This document shows, piece by piece, positions 1 through 5,420 of a stretch of 6,069 bases of DNA. A program made the translations under genes and the position numbers. Below the pieces are notes generated by a model. It was not told the origin of the DNA. It did no database searches and worked only from the letters and a program-made list of their open reading frames with translations. Numbering within the stretch: the first letter of the stretch is position 1; each line of letters opens with the position of its first letter. Origin of the DNA: CAYSRC01 sp964433495. GTDB lineage: Bacteria; Bacillota; Clostridia; Oscillospirales; Ruminococcaceae. The stretch is from contig CAYSRC010000070.1 of NCBI GenBank assembly GCA_964433495.1, positions 1-6,069 of the forward strand. The letters run 5' to 3'.

Positions 1-35
1 TATTCATAGCAAGGATAAAGTTAAAGCTCGGCTAA

Positions 36-143
36 CCCCTCATCAGTCACCTACGCTGACACGGCTCGCATATTCTCGCGAGTTGTGCCGAACGCCGTTC
101 CGATTGCGTTCGGCTCTTCCCCCCACAGGGGAAGCTCAAGGGC
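36..143. repeat. Palindrome-rich segment resembling a dispersed Clostridia intergenic repeat
   Basis: This block carries four short inverted repeats in a row. They are GTCA/TGAC (46-49 with 57-60), CTCGC/GCGAG (65-69 with 78-82), the perfect 9-bp GCCGAACGC/GCGTTCGGC (87-95 with 106-114) and CTTCCCC/GGGGAAG (116-122 with 128-134). The opening words (CCCCTCATCAGTCACC at 36-51) and the closing CTTCCCC...GGGGAAG hairpin resemble a dispersed repeat I recall from GC-rich Clostridia, in which the two parts lie close together. Here about 55 bp with two extra hairpins separate them. The family assignment is from memory, and only one copy is visible in the window. The segment could instead be the 5' part of the structured RNA that follows. 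Confidence 0.4.
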
Positions 144-355
144 ACGCGACCCGATAGACGGGCATAAGCTTTTGGGCCCGCTGAGAGCCCAAGCCCTCTT
201 GCCGCGCGGTTGACCGTCGTACCTATTACGGCCGACCGCACGGTGAGGGGGCCTAAGGTCGGGGCCTCACGGTCAAAACCTTAAGGGCAAGGGGACGGCA
301 ATCCCCGGCTGACAGGCCTGACGCGGCGACCGTGTCGCACAAGGCCCCGCTTTTT
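137..355 (+). ncRNA. Candidate structured RNA of unknown class upstream of polA
   Basis: No protein gene is supported here, but the stretch can fold almost throughout. Visible stems are AAGGGC (138-143) with GCCCT plus TT (193-199, one bulge), enclosing CCCG/CGGG (150-153 with 159-162) and TTGGGC/GCCCAA (172-177 with 187-192). Next come a 12-bp stem with one mismatch (206-217 with 228-239), a 9-bp stem with one mismatch (240-248 with 265-273), and GGGG/CCCC (291-294 with 303-306). A nested hairpin followed by five T closes the stretch (315-355). A second fold is possible: GGTTGACCGT (208-217) can pair with 269-280, and GGCCGACC (230-237) with 257-266. The T-runs favour the + strand. No upstream promoter was found, and no known class was recognised: the conserved cores of RNase P RNA and tmRNA and the SRP RNA domain were looked for and not seen. 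It may instead be the untranslated tail of a gene left of the window, or a decayed repeat. Confidence 0.35.
315..355 (+). terminator. Possible intrinsic terminator closing the structured region
   Basis: GGCCT (315-319) pairs with AGGCC (342-346) around an inner hairpin GCGAC-CGT-GTCGC (326-338). Four bases, CCGC, then separate the outer stem from TTTTT at 351-355. The spacing between stem and T-run is a little long for a textbook terminator, so the call is tentative. Confidence 0.4.
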
Positions 356-411
356 GCCGAGCGCCCGCGGCGGCATAGCCTGCGCTGCAATTATTATCTA
401 TAGCCATGACG

Positions 412-446
412 GCACACACCCCCGCGGTTCGCGGGGGCGTGCTTTT
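412..446 (+). terminator. Intrinsic terminator before the polA promoter
   Basis: A perfect 8-bp GC stem, CCCCCGCG (419-426) with CGCGGGGG (430-437), has a 3-nt loop. It is extended by GCAC (412-415) with GTGC (439-442) across a small asymmetric internal loop, and TTTT follows directly at 443-446. There is no matching A-run on the left, so it works in the + direction only. It would stop transcription coming from the left before the polA promoter. Confidence 0.7.
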
Positions 447-523
447 GTGCGCAAGGCGGGCGGGGGGCGAAAAGCGCGGCCGCAAAAAAGGCCGCCGCGG
501 CGGTATCTAAACCGCGCGGGATG

Positions 524-532
524 TGGTATACT
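524..532 (+). promoter_or_regulatory. Extended -10 promoter for polA
   Basis: TGG followed by TATACT (527-532) is an extended -10 element (TGn-TATACT) in a local AT-rich island within very GC-rich sequence. No good -35 hexamer sits 16-18 bp upstream, which fits reliance on the extended -10. Transcription would start near 539-540, giving a leader of about 180 nt before the polA ATG. Confidence 0.55.
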
Positions 533-539
533 TTTACCA

Positions 540-721
540 TGGAATATATGTCCCGCCGCGGGGCGGCAAAAAAGGGAGGGCTTCGGCGCGGGCCGGGCAC
601 ATCTCTTCACCTCGACGCGCGGGGACATAACAAATTTCGCCGCTGCGGCCGCGGGGCGGGGGCGGACAACAACCGACGGCGCACCCTCCCGCGAACGGCG
701 CCGCTGAAAGGGCTTATTGAC
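540..721 (+). other. Long GC-rich 5' leader of polA
   Basis: About 180 nt lie between the predicted transcription start and the polA ATG. The polA frame stays open back to an ATG at 521 with others at 539 and 548, but the peptide it would add is low-complexity and basic, and PolA proteins normally begin at the MKLL-DGNS motif encoded from 722. The leader holds short GC inverted repeats, for example CCGCC with GGCGG near 552-565, and an unused Shine-Dalgarno-like AAGGGAGGG near 571-579. The site serving polA is probably GAAAGGG at 706-712, nine bases before the ATG. Confidence 0.45.
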
Positions 722-3262
722 ATGAAACTTCTGTGTGTTGACGGCAACAGCGTTCTCAACCGGGCTTTTTACGGCATAAAGCTGCTCACGACCAAGGACG
801 GGCGGTACACGAACGCCGTCTTCGGCTTTATGAACATCCTGATAAAGTTGGAGGAGGCGCTCGGGCCCGACGCGGTCGCGGTGGCCTTTGACCTGCCTGC
901 GCCCACCTTCCGGCACAAGATGTACGACGCCTACAAGGGCACCCGCAAGGGGATGCCCGAGGAGCTCGCCTCGCAGATGCAGCCGCTCAAGGATCTGTTG
1001 GGCTTTCTCGGCTACCGCATCGTCACCTGCGAGGGGTACGAGGCGGACGACATCCTCGGCACCTTTGCCGCGTCCTGCCGCGAGAGGGGCGACGACTGCT
1101 TTATCGCGACGGGCGACCGCGACAGCCTTCAGCTCGTGGGCGGCACGGTCAGGGTCATGCTGACGACGACCAAATTCGGCAGGGGCGAGACCGAGCTTTT
1201 GGACGAGACTGCCGTGAAAGAGCGCTACGGTGTGACGCCGCGGCAGCTCATCGACGTGAAGGCGTTGATGGGCGACGCGTCCGACAACATCCCGGGCGTC
1301 GCGGGCGTCGGCGAAAAGACCGCCCTCGCGCTCATCTCCCGCTTCGGCAGTCTCGACGGGGTGTACGGTTCGCTCGAGAGCCCCGACATCAAAAAGGGGG
1401 TGCACGACAAACTCGTGCGGGACAGGGACACCGCCTATCTCAGCTACCGCCTCGCCGAGATAAACTGCCGCGCCCCGATAGACTGCGAGCCCGCAGGCTA
1501 TGTCCGCTCAAAGGGCGACCCCGCGGCGGCGTCGGCGCTGCTCGGCGAGCTCGAGATGCACTCGCTTGTGACCCGCCTCGGGCTGCCGCAGGCGTCCGCG
1601 GCGGCCTCGACTGCCGGTGAAAAAGCGCCCGAGACCCCCGCGCCCGAAATTGAGGTCGAGGCGGCGTCCCCCGGCTGCTTTGAGGGCGCAAAATGCGTCT
1701 GGCTGCTGCCGCTCGAGGACGCCTTTTACGCGACCGACGGGGTCAGGGCGTATAAGCTTGACAAGACGTCGCTGCGCGCGCTGCTCGGCGGCGAAACCCC
1801 GGTGCTCTGCTGCGACTCCAAGCGGGTGTTTCACGCGGCGGGCGACCTCGGGGTCCCGGCGCGGTGCGTCGCGTTTGATCTCACCCTTGCGGCCTATCTT
1901 TTGAGCCCGTCGTCGTCCGACTATTCCCCCGAGACGTTAGCGAGCGAGTACGGTGTAAAGCCCGACTTTGTGTGCGGGGCGCACGGCCTCGGCCTTTTAA
2001 AGCCGCTGTGCGAACGGCTTCGCGCGCGGCTCGAGGCGGAGGGGATGGCCGCGCTGCACGACGACATCGAGCTGCCTCTCTCGCGGGTGCTGTGCGACAT
2101 GGAGCGGTGCGGCTTCTTTCTCGACACCGAGGGGGTGCGCGGCTTCGGGCGCGAGCTGAGCGGGATCATCGACGCGGAACAGCAGAGCATCTTTGCGCTC
2201 GCGGGCAGGGAGTTCAACATCAACTCGCCCAGGCAGCTCGGCTCGGTTCTGTTTGAGGATCTGGGCCTACCCGCGGGCAAAAAGACCAAGAGCGGCTACT
2301 CGACCAACGCCGAGACCCTCGAGGGGCTTGCGGGCAAGCACCCGATAATCGAGCACATCCTGCGCTACCGCACCTATCAAAAGCTCAGCTCGACCTATGT
2401 CGAGGGGCTGCTTGCCGCCGCCGACGCGGACGGCATCATCCACACGGAGTTTGTGCAGACCGAGACCCGCACCGGGCGCATCAGCTCGCGCGAGCCCAAC
2501 CTTCAGAATATCCCCGTGCGCACCGAGCTCGGCAGCCGCTTTCGAAAATACTTCAAGGCGCGGGCGGGCAGGGTGCTGCTCGACGCCGACTATTCGCAGA
2601 TAGAGCTCCGCGTGCTCGCGAGTGTGAGCGGCGACGAGGGCATGATCAGGGCCTTTAAAGAGGGGCACGACATCCACACCGAGACCGCGTCCGAGATATT
2701 TAAGACGCCGCGGGACAAGGTCACGCCCGAGCTGCGGCGCAGGGCAAAGGCGGTCAACTTCGGCATCGTCTACGGCATCGGCGCGTTCTCGCTTGCAAAG
2801 GACACGGGCGTCAGCTTTTCGGAGGCGAAGGACTACATCGACGGGTATCTCGCGAGCTACCCCGATGTCGCGGCCTACCTCGAAACGACCGTCAAAAATG
2901 CCGAGCGCGACGGCTATGTCACCACCGCCTTCGGCCGCAGAAGGGCGCTGCCCGAGCTCGCAAGCTCAAACAAGACCGTCAAGGCCCTCGGGCGCAGGCT
3001 GGCGATGAACACCCCTATCCAGGGCACCGCCGCCGACATCATCAAGATCGCGATGATCCGCGTGAGTGAAAAGCTCGCCGAAAAAAAGCTCGACGCGCGC
3101 CTCGTGCTCCAGGTCCACGACGAGCTCATCGTCGAGAGCGCGCTCGACTGCGCCGGGGAGGCGGCCGAGATACTCAAGCGCGAGATGGAGAGCGCGTGCG
3201 AGCTGCGCGCGGGCCTCGTCGCCGAGGTGGGGCAGGGCGCCACCTGGTACGATGCCAAGTGA
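722..3262 (+). CDS. polA: DNA polymerase I
   Basis: 846 residues, slightly shorter than the 877-928 of well-known homologues. It fills gaps and removes RNA primers during Okazaki-fragment maturation and excision repair. The N-terminal 5'-3' nuclease domain (about 1-290) looks intact: DGNSVLNR at 7-14, EADD at 107-110, TGDRD at 130-134 and GDASDNIPG at 184-192 supply the metal-binding acidic cluster. The middle domain (about 318-470) has the position of the 3'-5' proofreading domain but shows no DxE motif, so it is probably inactive, as in Bacillus and Thermus PolA. The polymerase domain has motif A (DYSQIELR from D623), the O-helix (RRRAKAVNFGIVYG, K676, F680, Y684) and motif C (HDE at 799-801). 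F680 is the position that, as phenylalanine, disfavours dideoxynucleotides. Start 722 was chosen because MKLLCVDGNS is the conserved family N-terminus and GAAAGGG precedes it; the open frame upstream is not PolA-like. The stop overlaps a downstream ATG by 11 bp. Confidence 0.97.
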   Translation: MKLLCVDGNSVLNRAFYGIKLLTTKDGRYTNAVFGFMNILIKLEEALGPDAVAVAFDLPAPTFRHKMYDAYKGTRKGMPEELASQMQPLKDLLGFLGYRIVTCEGYEADDILGTFAASCRERGDDCFIATGDRDSLQLVGGTVRVMLTTTKFGRGETELLDETAVKERYGVTPRQLIDVKALMGDASDNIPGVAGVGEKTALALISRFGSLDGVYGSLESPDIKKGVHDKLVRDRDTAYLSYRLAEINCRAPIDCEPAGYVRSKGDPAAASALLGELEMHSLVTRLGLPQASAAASTAGEKAPETPAPEIEVEAASPGCFEGAKCVWLLPLEDAFYATDGVRAYKLDKTSLRALLGGETPVLCCDSKRVFHAAGDLGVPARCVAFDLTLAAYLLSPSSSDYSPETLASEYGVKPDFVCGAHGLGLLKPLCERLRARLEAEGMAALHDDIELPLSRVLCDMERCGFFLDTEGVRGFGRELSGIIDAEQQSIFALAGREFNINSPRQLGSVLFEDLGLPAGKKTKSGYSTNAETLEGLAGKHPIIEHILRYRTYQKLSSTYVEGLLAAADADGIIHTEFVQTETRTGRISSREPNLQNIPVRTELGSRFRKYFKARAGRVLLDADYSQIELRVLASVSGDEGMIRAFKEGHDIHTETASEIFKTPRDKVTPELRRRAKAVNFGIVYGIGAFSLAKDTGVSFSEAKDYIDGYLASYPDVAAYLETTVKNAERDGYVTTAFGRRRALPELASSNKTVKALGRRLAMNTPIQGTAADIIKIAMIRVSEKLAEKKLDARLVLQVHDELIVESALDCAGEAAEILKREMESACELRAGLVAEVGQGATWYDAK

Positions 3263-3995
3263 CAGAACGGCCCCGCGCCGCGTCGAAGGGGCAGGACGGG
3301 GCCCGAACGACGCCGAGGGTGTGCGAGTGCCCATCGGTATGGGGGGTTCGGGGGAGAAAAAAACGCCCGCGAGGTGTGCTGCGGGCACGGGCCCGCAGGG
3401 TGCGGACGCGGCCGAAGCGCCCCCTGCGGGAGATGCGGGCGAGCTGCGTGAAACAAGCGCCCCGCCGCGCAGGGAGAGCTTCCGCGAAGGCGGCTGCGGG
3501 GCGTTTGCCGAACCCCTTGTGCGCGGGCGGAGGCTTAGTCCGAAAGACGACGACCGCACCGTTTCAGTGCGCGCGGCGCGGGAGGACGACCTTGCCGCGC
3601 TCGCCGAGATCGACCGCCTGTCCTCCCCGCAGCCGTGGGGAGAGGACGCGCTGCGGCCCGAGCTCTCGCTGCCGCACGCGCTGCTGCTGTGCGCCGAGGC
3701 GGGCGGCGCGCCCGTCGGCTTTGTGGACATCCATCTCGCGGGGGACTCGGCCTACATCAACGAGCTCGCCGTCGCACCCGCCGCAAGGAGGCGGGGCGTC
3801 GCGGCCGCGCTTGTGTCGGCCGCGCTGGACAAGGCCGAAAGGCGCGGCTTTACGCGCGTTGTCCTCGACGTTCGCGAGGGCAACGCGGCGGCAAGGGCGC
3901 TCTATCAAAAGCTCGGTTTTAAGAGCGCCGGCGTGCGAAAAAGACTCTACCGCGACCCCGATGAGGACGGCTTAGTCATGATAAGGGAGATATAA
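3252..3995 (+). CDS. rimI: Ribosomal protein S18-alanine N-acetyltransferase (GNAT), start uncertain
   Basis: The last ~143 residues are a complete GNAT domain of RimI type, which acetylates the N-terminal alanine of ribosomal protein S18 using acetyl-CoA. Signs are VSVRAAREDDL at the first strand, YINELAVAP leading into the acetyl-CoA pyrophosphate loop RRRGVA (179-184 counting from 3252), NAAARALYQKLGF, and the RimI-like tail DEDGLVMIREI. The frame is open far upstream. The ATG at 3252 overlaps the polA stop by 11 bp and gives 247 residues, against about 145-160 for typical RimI. The extra ~105 residues are rich in A, G, P, R and E, match no domain I know, and have about 70% third-position GC by hand count against about 84% in the core. 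Shorter starts are ATG 3339, GTG 3519 (159 aa) and GTG 3567 (143 aa); none has a clear ribosome site. Function is well supported and the start is not. tsaD follows after 5 bp. Confidence 0.85.
   Translation: MPSDRTAPRRVEGAGRGPNDAEGVRVPIGMGGSGEKKTPARCAAGTGPQGADAAEAPPAGDAGELRETSAPPRRESFREGGCGAFAEPLVRGRRLSPKDDDRTVSVRAAREDDLAALAEIDRLSSPQPWGEDALRPELSLPHALLLCAEAGGAPVGFVDIHLAGDSAYINELAVAPAARRRGVAAALVSAALDKAERRGFTRVVLDVREGNAAARALYQKLGFKSAGVRKRLYRDPDEDGLVMIREI
3357..3397. other. Competing GC hairpins next to an A7 run
   Basis: GCGGGC (3381-3386) can pair either with GCCCGC upstream (3365-3370, 10-nt loop) or with GCCCGC downstream (3391-3396; TGCGGGC/GCCCGCA with a 4-nt loop), so the two hairpins exclude each other. 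Seven A (3357-3363) flank the left side. Read on the - strand, the left hairpin is followed by G and seven T, which is the form of an intrinsic terminator. No gene on the - strand is seen that would need it. In sequence this GC-rich, chance inverted repeats are common. Confidence 0.3.
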
Positions 3996-4000
3996 ACAAT

Positions 4001-4996
4001 ATGCTTATTCTCGGAATAGAGAGCTCGTGCGACGAGACGGCAGCCGCGGTCGTGCGCGACGGGCGCGAGATCCTCTCGAGCAGGATAGCCTCGCAGGTGC
4101 CCGAACACCGCCTGTACGGCGGCGTCGTGCCCGAGATCGCCTCGAGGCGGCACATCGAAAACATCGGCGCGCTGACCGAGGAAGCGCTGCGCGAGAGCGG
4201 TGTCGGGCTCGACGGCCTCGACGCGATCGCCGTCACCTGTATGCCGGGGCTTATCGGCGCGCTGCTCGCGGGCCTCAGCTTTGCAAAGGGCCTCAGCTTT
4301 GCGTCGGGCAGGCCGCTTGTCGCGGTCAACCACCTCAAGGGGCACATCTGCGCGCTCTATCTCACCCAGCCGGGGCTCGAGCCGCCCTTTGTCGCGCTTG
4401 TCGCCTCGGGCGGGCACAGCCACCTTGTGCACGTAAGGGGCTACACCGACTGTCGGGTGCTCGGCCGCGCGGTGGACGACGCGGCGGGCGAGGCGTTTGA
4501 CAAGGTCGCGCGGGTTTTGGGCCTGCCGTACCCCGGCGGCCCCGAGATCTCGCGCCTTGCGCTCGAGGGGGATCCCGAGCGCTACCGGCTGCCCGAGCCC
4601 CACTCGAAGGGGCGGTACGACGTCAGCTTTTCGGGGCTCAAGACCGCGGTGATAAACCTTGTGAACACCGCCGAGATGAAGGGGGAGGAGATCGACCGCG
4701 CGTCGCTTGCGGCGTCCTTTCAAAAGCGCGCGGTCGGGATGCTGGCGTCGCGCCTCGCCGAGGCCGCGGGCGAGCTCGGCGTGCCGGCGGCGCTGTGCGG
4801 CGGCGTCGCCCAAAATAGGGCGCTGCGCGAGCTCGCGGGCAGACTGTGCGCCGAGCGCGGCACCCCGCTCTACCTCACCGACCCCGCGCTGTGCGGGGAC
4901 AACGCCGCGATGATCGCCTCGGCGGGGTATTACGAGTTTTCGGCGGGCAGCACCGCGCCGCTGTCGCAAAACGCCTTTGCGTCATCCGACCTGTGA
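4001..4996 (+). CDS. tsaD: tRNA N6-adenosine threonylcarbamoyltransferase
   Basis: 331 residues, full length for TsaD (Kae1/YgjD). It transfers threonylcarbamoyl from threonylcarbamoyl-AMP to A37 of tRNAs that read ANN codons, giving t6A. In bacteria it works with TsaB and TsaE, after TsaC makes the donor. The ASKHA-type start MLILGIESSCDETA is intact. Metal ligands are present as H111 and H115 in NHLKGH and D300 in CGDNAAMIA, the same numbering as E. coli. Other family blocks are DDAAGEAFDKVAR (159-171), SFSGLKTAV (209-217) and GGVAQNRALR (267-276). The loop normally reading Y-G-P-G is C-M-P-G here (80-83). The start is clear: AAGGGAG at 3983-3989, inside the end of rimI, lies 11 bases before the ATG. 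The 5-bp gap to rimI implies one transcript. tsaB and tsaE are not in the window. Confidence 0.97.
   Translation: MLILGIESSCDETAAAVVRDGREILSSRIASQVPEHRLYGGVVPEIASRRHIENIGALTEEALRESGVGLDGLDAIAVTCMPGLIGALLAGLSFAKGLSFASGRPLVAVNHLKGHICALYLTQPGLEPPFVALVASGGHSHLVHVRGYTDCRVLGRAVDDAAGEAFDKVARVLGLPYPGGPEISRLALEGDPERYRLPEPHSKGRYDVSFSGLKTAVINLVNTAEMKGEEIDRASLAASFQKRAVGMLASRLAEAAGELGVPAALCGGVAQNRALRELAGRLCAERGTPLYLTDPALCGDNAAMIASAGYYEFSAGSTAPLSQNAFASSDL
4270..4302 (+). repeat. In-frame 15-bp direct repeat inside tsaD
   Basis: GGGCCTCAGCTTTGC occurs at 4270-4284 and again at 4288-4302, with an 18-bp period. It encodes GLSFAK-GLSFAS (residues 91-102). Family members have a similar amphipathic helix of the same length here (GLSFAK followed by a GLAYA-like sequence), so this reflects similar residues and codons or local gene conversion, not an added repeat unit. 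Confidence 0.6.
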
Positions 4997-5270
4997 CGCG
5001 GGGGAGGTATCGGCCCGTCATAAATAATTCGGGGCCTGTGTCCGCTGCGCCCGGTGCGGGCTCTTGTGTAAAAAAGCGCCGCCTCCAAGCGCCGCCGTGC
5101 AGGACGCGGCGGGGGAATGCGCCGGTTCTGCAAAGAGCGGGGGAGCTCGAAAGACCGCTTGTCGCCCGGTTTTCTTTTTGCGGGCGGCGGGGCGACGCCT
5201 TTTCCGCCGCCCGGGCGGGGGGCGAGCGGCCCGCGCCGTCTTCGGTGTTTTGCATAGGGATCCCGGTGCG
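4997..5270. other. GC-rich spacer without genes, with overlapping inverted repeats
   Basis: No frame here gives a recognisable protein. The direct repeat AGCGCCGCC occurs at 5075-5083 and 5088-5096 (13-bp period), and either copy can pair with GCGGCG at 5106-5111. A perfect 10-bp stem joins 5181-5190 to 5204-5213. It competes with GTCGCCC (5161-5167) pairing to GGGCGAC (5190-5196). An A6 run (5070-5075) flanks the first repeat, and GGGATCCC at 5257-5264 is an 8-bp palindrome. Base composition changes sharply to AT-rich at about 5268. The spacer separates the polA-rimI-tsaD unit from pckA; no specific function is assigned. Confidence 0.5.
5234..5251 (+). terminator. Weak candidate terminator after tsaD
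   Basis: CGCCG (5234-5238) pairs with CGGTG (5243-5247), including one G-T wobble, around a TCTT tetraloop. TTTT follows at 5248-5251. The stem is short, but this is the only hairpin with an adjoining + strand T-run between tsaD and the pckA promoter. The much stronger GC stem at 5181-5213 has no T-run after it. Confidence 0.3.
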
Positions 5271-5310
5271 ATACACTTAAAAACCATGTGATTTACCACC
5301 GAAACCTCTA

Positions 5311-5338
5311 TTTACTTAAAACCGATTTGTGATATAAT
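5311..5338 (+). promoter_or_regulatory. Strong sigma-A-type promoter for pckA
   Basis: TTTACT (5311-5316, four of six matches to TTGACA) lies 16 bp before a perfect TATAAT (5333-5338). TGA directly before the hexamer adds an extended -10. Transcription should start near 5345, leaving a leader of about 75 nt. The strength of the elements fits a highly expressed metabolic gene. Confidence 0.85.
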
Positions 5339-5349
5339 GTTCTTATAGT

Positions 5350-5373
5350 GGAGGAATATTTTGCGTGTCCTCC
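5350..5373 (+). promoter_or_regulatory. Leader hairpin pairing an SD-like motif with its complement
   Basis: GGAGGA (5350-5355) is a near-perfect Shine-Dalgarno sequence, and it is fully complementary to TCCTCC (5368-5373), with a 12-nt loop. It sits at the very 5' end of the predicted pckA transcript. Five bases after it, a TTG at 5361 opens a frame that runs without a stop into the pckA ATG. The motif could stabilise the mRNA, hold ribosomes in standby, or control a minor longer start. All of these are inference from base pairing. Confidence 0.4.
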
Positions 5374-5420
5374 GGCTTTATAGGATCTCTGAAAAAATTT
5401 TTAGAAAGAGGTTGTTTGCA

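Noticed and set aside
1..355. tmRNA, RNase P RNA or SRP RNA gene
   Set aside because: The conserved tmRNA ends, the GAGGAAAGTCC core of RNase P RNA and the SRP Alu/S-domain motifs were looked for on both strands and not seen.
369..415. Possible - strand promoter around the AT-rich segment near 389-402
   Set aside because: A TATAAT-like hexamer can be read on the - strand, but there is no acceptable -35 element and no - strand gene or RNA supports it.
521..721. 67-residue N-terminal extension of PolA
   Set aside because: Its first ATG lies within the predicted promoter element, the encoded peptide is low-complexity and basic, and the PolA family begins at the motif encoded from 722.
398..1405. 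335-codon open frame on the - strand over the polA 5' half
   Set aside because: Antisense shadow of the GC-rich polA frame. It has no recognisable domain, and the overlapped + strand motifs are strongly conserved PolA sequence.
2966..3730. 254-codon - strand frame across the polA-rimI junction
   Set aside because: Low-complexity product with no domain. Its length is explained by the scarcity of stop codons at this GC content, so it does not explain the candidate - strand terminator at 3357.
3196..3975. 259-codon + strand frame overlapping polA and rimI
   Set aside because: Over the GNAT core it gives only arginine- and serine-rich sequence, while the neighbouring frame gives a clear RimI.
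3947..4969. 340-codon open frame on the - strand over tsaD
   Set aside because: It is fully antisense to an intact TsaD with all metal ligands. Its product is rich in R, A and G, as expected from reading GC-rich codons backwards.
5181..5213. Strong 10-bp GC hairpin as the tsaD terminator
   Set aside because: No T-run follows on the + strand, and the - strand reading is followed by A, so it does not have the form of an intrinsic terminator in either direction.
4846..5280. 144-codon + strand frame crossing the tsaD end and spacer
   Set aside because: It begins inside tsaD in another frame, has no ribosome site and gives no recognisable protein.
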